Shown here: positions 59,000 to 64,000 of the stretch, piece after piece
Layout of the letters: the number at the start of each line of letters is the position of its first letter
Numbering within the stretch: position 1 is the stretch's first letter
Assembly: GCF_037023145.1 (NCBI RefSeq)
Contig: NZ_CP146091.1
Span: 310,001-374,000, forward strand
From: Ralstonia sp. RRA
GTDB taxonomy: Bacteria > Pseudomonadota > Gammaproteobacteria > Burkholderiales > Burkholderiaceae
Length of the DNA: 64,000 nucleotides
Direction of reading: 5' to 3'
Position numbers and translations under genes: made by a program
Notes under the pieces: model-generated
Told to the model about the DNA's origin: nothing
Database searches by the model: none
Seen by the model: only the letters and a program-made list of their open reading frames with translations

Positions 59000-59581
59000 T
59001 TACGCGATGGTGCGAGTGCCGGCTTTGGCTTGGTTCAGCAAGGTCTGCGCTGCAAGCCATGCCCGGGTGGCGGCGGTCGGATCGCCCACGGCACGCGCAT
59101 CGGCCGTGGCGCCGGAAAGCAGCATCACATAGACCCCCGCAAGTTGCCGCGCCGCATCGGCGGGCACGACCTCCGCGAGCAGCGTCTCGATCATGTTGAG
59201 CAGGTCGTCGCGGTAGCGTACCGCCACGTCGGTCACCTTGGGGCAGGTCGCGCCAAACTCGGCCAGTGCGCGCTCGAACAGGCAGCCGGCAAACTCCGGG
59301 CTGCGGAACCACGCCTCATACCAGTCGAAGATGCCCTTCAGGCGGGCCGTGACGTCAGGCATGGTCGAAAGCTGCTCGGCCATGCTGTTCATGATGAAGG
59401 TATAGCGCTGCTCCAGCACTTCCTTGATCAGGTCTTCCTTGCCGGAAAAGTGCCGATAAAGCGTCATACGCGCAACGCCGGATTCGTTGATGATCCAATC
59501 GACGCCGACTGGGTAGAAGCCGTGCCGGGAAAACAGCTCGCTGGCCTTGTCCACCACTTGCTGGCGCTTGCTTGCGCGCAT
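59000..59581 (-). CDS. TetR/AcrR family transcriptional regulator
   Basis: 193 residues. The N-terminal DNA-binding domain has KASELFSRHGFYPVGVDWII and the helix-turn-helix SGVARMTLYRHFSGKEDLI. The C-terminal ligand domain contains AEFAGC-type Phe/Cys residues (EFAGCLFERALAEFGATC). 13 bp from the GT gene, convergent. A TAGACCGATCTA element (59731-59742) in the upstream gap is a candidate operator. Confidence 0.88.
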   Translation of the reverse strand: MRASKRQQVVDKASELFSRHGFYPVGVDWIINESGVARMTLYRHFSGKEDLIKEVLEQRYTFIMNSMAEQLSTMPDVTARLKGIFDWYEAWFRSPEFAGCLFERALAEFGATCPKVTDVAVRYRDDLLNMIETLLAEVVPADAARQLAGVYVMLLSGATADARAVGDPTAATRAWLAAQTLLNQAKAGTRTIA

Positions 59582-59718
59582 TGCACCCTCTCTTGATTGC
59601 TGGCTTGCATCTTAGCATCGGCCCCTTGCCGCATCCTGTGGATTGGGCTGCGGCCAAACCGTGCGCAGACTGTTGTTGCCCTGTCAGCTTTACGCTTTGG
59701 TAACACAACGGCACATGG

Positions 59719-59748
59719 TTGACGCTAAAGTAGACCGATCTATATCAT
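59719..59748 (+). promoter_or_regulatory. Promoter with TetR-like operator before the Sel1 lipoprotein
   Basis: TTGACG (59719-59724), 18 bp, TATCAT (59743-59748). The spacer contains TAGACCGATCTA (59731-59742), whose ends TAGA/TCTA mirror each other, similar to known TetR-type boxes. It may be bound by the TetR regulator at 59000-59581. About 130 bp separate it from the gene. Confidence 0.5.
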
Positions 59749-59875
59749 GTGCCCGCAATTCGTGTGTGGCGCGGGGAATAGAAGGCTTTGCGCGATCGGC
59801 TGGGGCACACCCACCCGGGGCAGACAGAGCCTCTCTCAATCGAACAGCAACAATAAGAAACTAGGGGTCAGACGA

Positions 59876-60457
59876 ATGCGTAATCGTTTGCTGATGCTGG
59901 GGGCCGTCGTGTGGCTGGCCGCCTGTGCCCAGCCTCAACCACCCAGCGACGTGGTACGAGTTTGCGACGATCGTGGGTGTGCCGATCGGCCGAAGGCTCA
60001 AGTGTCCTTTGACCAGGCCAATATCCCGGACGAAGACCCGCGCATTACTGCCCTTAAAGAAGTTGCCAAGCGAGAACCCAAGGCCGCCTATGACCTGGGC
60101 CTGCGCTATTTCCGCGGCGACGGCGTGCGCCAGGACAGCTACCAGGCGCTGGTGTGGATGCGCGAGGCTGGCGAGCACGGCAACCTGCAGGCACAAAAGG
60201 CACTGGGCGCGTTCTATCTGTTCGGCCTTGAAGAGATGGGCTCCGACCCGGCCGAAGCCGAAAAATGGCTCTCGATTGCGGTGAGCCGCGGCGACAAGGA
60301 ATCCAAGAAACTGCTCGACGAAGCGCGCAGGGCGAAACAATCGGAGCAGGACGATTACAAGTGGCGCTCGCAGTGGCGCACGACCTATTACAACTATTGG
60401 TATTCGGGTTATCCGTATCTGGGCGTCTGGCGTCAGACGACTTGGTACTGGTATTGA
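59876..60457 (+). CDS. Sel1-repeat lipoprotein
   Basis: 193 residues; lipobox WLAAC with Cys17. Sel1-like helical repeats such as AAYDLGLRYFRGDGVRQDSY and QALVWMREAGEHGNLQAQKA indicate a protein-protein interaction role. The C-terminus is Trp/Tyr-rich (WRTTYYNYWYSGYPYLGVWR). Start ATG at 59876; a TetR-like regulator is divergent upstream. The CsgG-like lipoprotein gene follows after 144 bp. Confidence 0.85.
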   Translation: MRNRLLMLGAVVWLAACAQPQPPSDVVRVCDDRGCADRPKAQVSFDQANIPDEDPRITALKEVAKREPKAAYDLGLRYFRGDGVRQDSYQALVWMREAGEHGNLQAQKALGAFYLFGLEEMGSDPAEAEKWLSIAVSRGDKESKKLLDEARRAKQSEQDDYKWRSQWRTTYYNYWYSGYPYLGVWRQTTWYWY

Positions 60458-60601
60458 CCGGTGACCACATAGCGAAAGCGTTATCGCGTTTTTAAGGCGC
60501 TTTGGGGAGGGGGAAAACTCGTCGCGCGCCTTGCCAGGGGGGCTTATCGAGTCGAAGGACGCGTAAGCCGGAAATCGACTCAATTCGAGCCACAAAACAA
60601 T

Positions 60602-61435
60602 ATGAAAACCAATCTCTTTAGCCGCACTGCCAAGTTTGCAGGTGTGGCAGTGATCGCTGCTTCCCTCGCCGCATGTGCTGGCGGCGGCGTTGTGACCCCC
60701 GGCGGCCAGAACGCCGGCGTGAGCGGTGCTGCTGCCGGTGGCTCCAGCGTGGGGGCAGATCCGACGCTGGAGCGCTGCGCTGCGCCGCTGGGCACCATCG
60801 CCATGGATGACGGCCGCAATGCCGACTGGTACGGCCAGTTCGGCAGCGCCACCAAGGTCACGACGATCGACCCGCTGCTGCGCATGGCTGTGCAGCAGTC
60901 CAACTGCTTCGTGATCACGTCGATCGGCAACCAGAAGACCGATGCACGCCTGTCGCGCATCACCGATCTGCAGCGCAACTCCGGCGAATACCGCGCCGGC
61001 TCCAAGCAGCAGAAGGGCCAGCGTGTGGCGGCTGACTACTACATGGAGCCGCAGATCATCATCAACGACTCGCCGGTCGGCGGTGTGGCGGGTGCCGTGG
61101 GCGGCCTGCTGGGCAACAGCGCGATTGCCGCGCTGGCCGGCAGCGTGAAGTCGAAGGCATCGGTCGTGACGCTGACGCTGTTTGACGTGCGCTCGGCCGT
61201 GCAGATCGCCGCAGCTGAAGGCAGCTCGACGGCCACCAACTACGGCGCTGTGCTGGCCGGCTTTGGCGGTGGCGTGGGCGGCGGCCTGGCTGGCTTCTCC
61301 AGCACGCCGGAAGGCAAGGCCACGGTGGTCGCCTTCATCGACGCCTGGAACAAGATGGTCGTTGCGCTGCGTAACTACAAGGCACAAGACGTGAAGGGCG
61401 GTCTGGGCCGTGGCGGTCAGCTCAAGGTCAACTGA
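60602..61435 (+). CDS. CsgG/HfaB-like lipoprotein
   Basis: 277 residues; lipobox SLAAC with Cys25. A conserved core has DPLLRMAVQQSNCFVITSIG, ADYYMEPQIIINDSPVGGVA and SKASVVTLTLFDVRSAVQIA; a Gly-rich segment GAVLAGFGGGVGGGLAGFSS may be a membrane-facing element. The family covers outer-membrane secretion or peptidoglycan-linked lipoproteins; the true substrate is unknown. Ends at a bidirectional terminator. Confidence 0.72.
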   Translation: MKTNLFSRTAKFAGVAVIAASLAACAGGGVVTPGGQNAGVSGAAAGGSSVGADPTLERCAAPLGTIAMDDGRNADWYGQFGSATKVTTIDPLLRMAVQQSNCFVITSIGNQKTDARLSRITDLQRNSGEYRAGSKQQKGQRVAADYYMEPQIIINDSPVGGVAGAVGGLLGNSAIAALAGSVKSKASVVTLTLFDVRSAVQIAAAEGSSTATNYGAVLAGFGGGVGGGLAGFSSTPEGKATVVAFIDAWNKMVVALRNYKAQDVKGGLGRGGQLKVN

Positions 61436-61485
61436 GTATTGAGCGGGGATTCACACAGAAGAGGCGTCTAGCGTCCTGATGTGTC

Positions 61486-61528
61486 AAAGAAAAAGCCTGC
61501 GGCGGTGACGTCGCAGGCTTTTTCCTTT
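61486..61528. terminator. Bidirectional terminator
   Basis: AAAGAAAAAGCCTGCG and CGCAGGCTTTTTCCTTT form a long stem between the convergent CsgG-like and cytochrome genes. Confidence 0.9.
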
Positions 61529-61544
61529 GTTGAATGCGATGGTG

Positions 61545-62354
61545 TCAACGCGCGTCTTTCGGCTTGTCGCCCTTGGGCCAATCCTTGACGCGTTCGGCAT
61601 AGTCGGGGCGCGGCTGCTGGGTGAAGAACCCGGCCACGTCCACGGCCTCCTGCGCCGTCAACGTGCCGCCCTGACCCAGCGGCATGTTGTGCTTCACGAA
61701 CGGGGCCGCCGTGTACAGGCGTGCCATGCCCGCACCGACATTGAACGAATCCTTGCCCCACAGCGGCGGCATAAAGTAGCCGCCTTGCGGGTTCGGCATG
61801 CCCTGGCCTTCAGCGCCGTGGCAGGCTGCGCAACGCTGCGCATAGATGGCCTTGCCGTTCTCGTGATTCGGCACGAGCGTGGTGTCGATCTTCTCGAAGC
61901 CGCGACCGTTCACGTTGGTGCCCACGGGCACGCCGCTCGAGAGCCATTTCATGTACGCGAGGATGGCGTTCATGTCCTCGCCGTCAAAGGCGATCGGCTT
62001 GCCGTTCATCGAGCGCTGGAAGCAATCATTCACGCGCTGCTGCAACGAGATGACGGCACCGCTGCGCGCGCGGTATTCCGGAAACGCGGCAGTCAGCCCC
62101 ACCCACGGCGCAGCGTACGGCGTGGTGCCGCCGTTCAGGTGACAGCTCGTGCAGTTCAGGCCGTTGCCGACGTTGTGGGGCAACTGGCGCTTCGTGTCGG
62201 TGAGGATCAGCTTGCCGCGCTTGATGGCGTCGCCCACGGGGCCGGCCGGGATGGTGGCTTCGTCGGGCACCGGCAGCGTGCCCGGCGTGGTTTGTGCGAA
62301 TGCGGATGTGCTGACAGCCAGCGCCAATGCGGCGCCGAGTTTGCCAAGCGTCAT
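61545..62354 (-). CDS. tsdA: Dihaem cytochrome c, thiosulfate dehydrogenase TsdA-like
   Basis: 269 residues with signal peptide (ending AFAQT). Two haem motifs: C68-x2-C71-H72 in LNCTSCHLNGG and C175-x2-C178-H179 in QRCAACHGAEG. C111 in QRVNDCFQRSMNGKP sits where TsdA has its axial Cys ligand. TsdA oxidises thiosulfate to tetrathionate (or the reverse). It lies 52 bp downstream of two YeeE/YedE-type transporter genes, consistent with thiosulfate metabolism. The ATG at 62354 is preferred to upstream extensions. Confidence 0.85.
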   Translation of the reverse strand: MTLGKLGAALALAVSTSAFAQTTPGTLPVPDEATIPAGPVGDAIKRGKLILTDTKRQLPHNVGNGLNCTSCHLNGGTTPYAAPWVGLTAAFPEYRARSGAVISLQQRVNDCFQRSMNGKPIAFDGEDMNAILAYMKWLSSGVPVGTNVNGRGFEKIDTTLVPNHENGKAIYAQRCAACHGAEGQGMPNPQGGYFMPPLWGKDSFNVGAGMARLYTAAPFVKHNMPLGQGGTLTAQEAVDVAGFFTQQPRPDYAERVKDWPKGDKPKDAR

Positions 62355-62406
62355 GTGGCCCCCTGTGGGTTGGTTGTGTGTTGTTCTAGAGGTCGAGGTT
62401 GCGCGG

Positions 62407-62820
62407 CTAGCGCTTGCGCTCGATCGCGCTGAAGACGGCCATGCCCGCCAGCATGGCAACAACAAAGCCGATGGCCTTGGGCACGCCCGCGCCCAGCGCC
62501 ACCAGTGCCGGTCCCGGGCAGAACCCTGCCAGGCCCCAGCCGATACCGAAGACTGCGCTGCCGAGCACCAGTCGTGTGGTGATGCCCGTGGCCGACGGCC
62601 ATTGGATCGACGTGCCAAGCAGCGAGCGCCCGCGTCGCCGCGCGATGAAGAAGGCGATCACGCCCACCGCAATCGCCCCGGCCATCACGAGGGCCAGCGA
62701 TGGGTCCCAGTGGCCGAACAGATCCAGAAAACCGAGCACCTTGGTCGGATTGGCCATGCCCGACACGATGAGCCCCGCACCAAACAGCAGGCCCGCGATC
62801 AACGCGATCACGATCGGCAT
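62407..62820 (-). CDS. YeeE/YedE-type transporter, C-terminal-half protein (DUF6691)
   Basis: 137 residues, about four helices. Motif GWGLAGFCPGPALVALGAG with a conserved Cys resembles the second half of the thiosulfate transporter YeeE/TsuA. It is one base from the upstream half-protein gene, and together they correspond to one full-length transporter. Both are upstream of tsdA on the same strand. Confidence 0.83.
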   Translation of the reverse strand: MPIVIALIAGLLFGAGLIVSGMANPTKVLGFLDLFGHWDPSLALVMAGAIAVGVIAFFIARRRGRSLLGTSIQWPSATGITTRLVLGSAVFGIGWGLAGFCPGPALVALGAGVPKAIGFVVAMLAGMAVFSAIERKR

Positions 62821-62821
62821 A

Positions 62822-63256
62822 TCAGCCTCCCACCACGTGTCGCATCACGAACACGGTAACGATGCCCGCGGCCATGAAGGTGAGGGTTGCCACCAGCGAG
62901 CGCACGGAGCCGCGCGACAAACCGCAGACGCCGTGGCCGCTCGTGCAGCCGCCCGCGTAGCGCGTACCGATGCCGACCAGGAAGCCGGCGGCGATGACCT
63001 CGCCCCAGCCGGCGGCGATGTCGGGCACCACCGGCTGACCGAGCAGCGCCGCAATGACCGGCGCCCCGATCAACCCGACAAGAAAGGCGATACGCCAATC
63101 CACGTCGCCACGCGCGCGCTGCAGCAGCCCGCCGACGATGCCGCTGATGCCGGCTATGCGTCCGTTGCCCAGAACCAGCACGGCTGCGGCCAGCCCGATG
63201 ATTAGGCCGCCAATCGTGGCCGCGCCTGGCGTGAAATGCGCAAAGTCAATCGACAT
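62822..63256 (-). CDS. YeeE/YedE-type transporter, N-terminal-half protein
   Basis: 144 residues, about four helices. Signature YAGGCTSGHGVCGLSRGS carries two Cys, one matching the catalytic-path cysteines of YeeE. Followed after one base by the second half protein. The pair probably imports thiosulfate or a related sulfur compound for TsdA or assimilation. Confidence 0.83.
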   Translation of the reverse strand: MSIDFAHFTPGAATIGGLIIGLAAAVLVLGNGRIAGISGIVGGLLQRARGDVDWRIAFLVGLIGAPVIAALLGQPVVPDIAAGWGEVIAAGFLVGIGTRYAGGCTSGHGVCGLSRGSVRSLVATLTFMAAGIVTVFVMRHVVGG

Positions 63257-63289
63257 GGGAGCAGGGGTGAGGCGAAATTAATTAGGTCT

Positions 63290-63308
63290 CAAATAATATA
63301 TAAATTTG
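63290..63308. promoter_or_regulatory. AT-rich palindromic element before the thiosulfate module
   Basis: CAAAT and ATTTG arms around nine A/T bases lie 34 bp upstream of the transporter start, in the most A/T-rich part of the region (63275-63320). It could be an operator of an ArsR-type sulfur sensor, but no regulator gene is in view. A separate 9-bp inverted repeat TCACGCGCG/CGCGCGTGA (63347-63382) may end the DUF2855 transcript. Confidence 0.35.
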
Positions 63309-63401
63309 TAGATTGTTTGTTGGATCCCCCCAGGGATACGAAAGCATCACGCGCGAGCAATACCGTGTCTTCGCGCGCGTGAGCTACCGCCAGCGTATTC
63401 G

Positions 63402-64000
63402 TTACAGGCGGATCACATAGCCTTCACGCGGGTGCGTACGCCCGGCGTGCAGCGCGGCAATGCGCGCTTGTGCAGCCGTCATGCCGTGCTCCTCGATCAG
63501 CGTGAGCCAGCCGCGCGCGGGTTCGCGCACGTGGTCGATGAAGCGTCGCTGTGCGGCGTTGAACTTCTCGGTGACAACGGCGGGGCCCCAATCGGCGTTG
63601 CGCTTGCGGATCTGTACCGGCGCGAAATAGAACTGCGGCGCCGGGCCGGGCAGATCTTCGGATTGGATGAAATCCGTGTTCTGCGCGGAACCCGCAAAGC
63701 AGTCGTACACCAGCGCATTGCCAAGGTGCTCGTGCACACGCCGGCGTAGCGCCGCATCGCCGGAAAAGTCGACGTAGAGCGTGGGGACGTCGGTGGCGAG
63801 CGTATCGAGTGCGTCGTAGGTGACGCTGTCGTGGTAGCAGCCCAGGCCGTCGACGAAGGCGCGATTGCCGGTGGAGGTGAGCGCGGTGAGCGTGAGCCCC
63901 GGCGTGTCCTGCACGCAGAACGCGGTGCCGTACGCGGTCTTGCTGGACGCGCTGGAGAACACCAGCCGCCGCGCGCCAAAGAAGGCGTTGTCCGAGAGGA
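63402..64000 (-). CDS. DUF2855 family protein, 5' end outside window
   Basis: About 199 C-terminal codons are present; the N-terminus lies beyond the right edge. Readable stretches are FFGARRLVFSSASSKTAYGT, GNRAFVDGLGCYHDSVTYDA and LPGPAPQFYFAPVQIRKRNA. The family is distantly related to quinone oxidoreductase-like MDR proteins, with an acyl-CoA or quinone substrate suspected but not shown. The ending WLTLIEEHG..YVIRL is typical. Confidence 0.8.
   Translation of the reverse strand, partial: LSDNAFFGARRLVFSSASSKTAYGTAFCVQDTPGLTLTALTSTGNRAFVDGLGCYHDSVTYDALDTLATDVPTLYVDFSGDAALRRRVHEHLGNALVYDCFAGSAQNTDFIQSEDLPGPAPQFYFAPVQIRKRNADWGPAVVTEKFNAAQRRFIDHVREPARGWLTLIEEHGMTAAQARIAALHAGRTHPREGYVIRL

Noticed and set aside
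60495..60545. Second copy of the extragenic palindrome element of 1.1 kb
   Set aside because: Only GGGGAAAACTCG is shared; arms and inner stem are absent.

Overview
The window is high-GC betaproteobacterial chromosome, and gene content and order point to Ralstonia (Burkholderiales). Supporting blocks are rpoN-hpf-ptsN-hprK-rapZ, TPR-lolB-ispE-tRNA-Gln-prs-rplY-pth, lptB-lptA-lptC-kdsC-kdsD, and uvrA-MFS-ssb. The R. pickettii/insidiosa/mannitolilytica side seems likely, but species cannot be fixed from this window. Most of it is core chromosome; two stretches look accessory.

Layout. 1-2.0 kb: start of a nitrate-uptake gene (left edge) preceded by a sigma-54 promoter, a two-hairpin ANTAR leader and an attenuator, then the ANTAR regulator nasT. 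2.1-3.5 kb: fumarylpyruvate-hydrolase and maleylpyruvate/maleylacetoacetate-isomerase pair (gentisate-type catabolism). 3.5-9.6 kb: ftsY, two M16 peptidase subunits, rsmD, coaD, ferredoxin. 9.6-16.5 kb: DUF4124 protein, pth, rplY, prs, tRNA-Gln, ispE, lolB, TPR protein. 16.6-20.9 kb: mutM, a dynamin-like GTPase, mutY. 20.9-27 kb: Lon-N-like protein, rapZ, PsiF-like protein, hprK, ptsN, hpf, rpoN. 27-30.8 kb: LPS transport and Kdo synthesis. 31-37 kb: CPA2 antiporter, RHH protein, DJ-1 protein, apt, LysE exporter, adenosine-kinase-like protein, SDR. 37-42 kb: uvrA, MFS, ssb.

42.0-45.5 kb is a small cobalt/nickel-efflux cassette (unknown envelope protein, dmeF, dmeR, operator, tiny exported peptide). 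It lies between two direct copies of the ssb tail plus terminator, the distal one degenerate. 45.6-47.1 kb holds an OmpA-like protein and an exported unknown.

47.2-59 kb is a tightly coupled, aryl-polyene-like fatty acid synthase cluster: hot-dog dehydratase, chain-length factor, ketosynthase, NodB-type deacetylase, MMPL exporter, LolA-like carrier, acyltransferase, ligase-dehydratase fusion and membrane protein, with a divergent ACP and glycosyltransferase and a nearby TetR regulator. It lacks several canonical aryl-polyene genes (ketoreductase, thioesterase, ammonia lyase, second ketosynthase) and adds a deacetylase and a small exported protein, so its product is open.

59.6-64 kb: two lipoproteins (Sel1-like and CsgG-like), a thiosulfate module (TsdA-like dihaem cytochrome plus a split YeeE/YedE transporter), and the end of a DUF2855 gene at the right edge.
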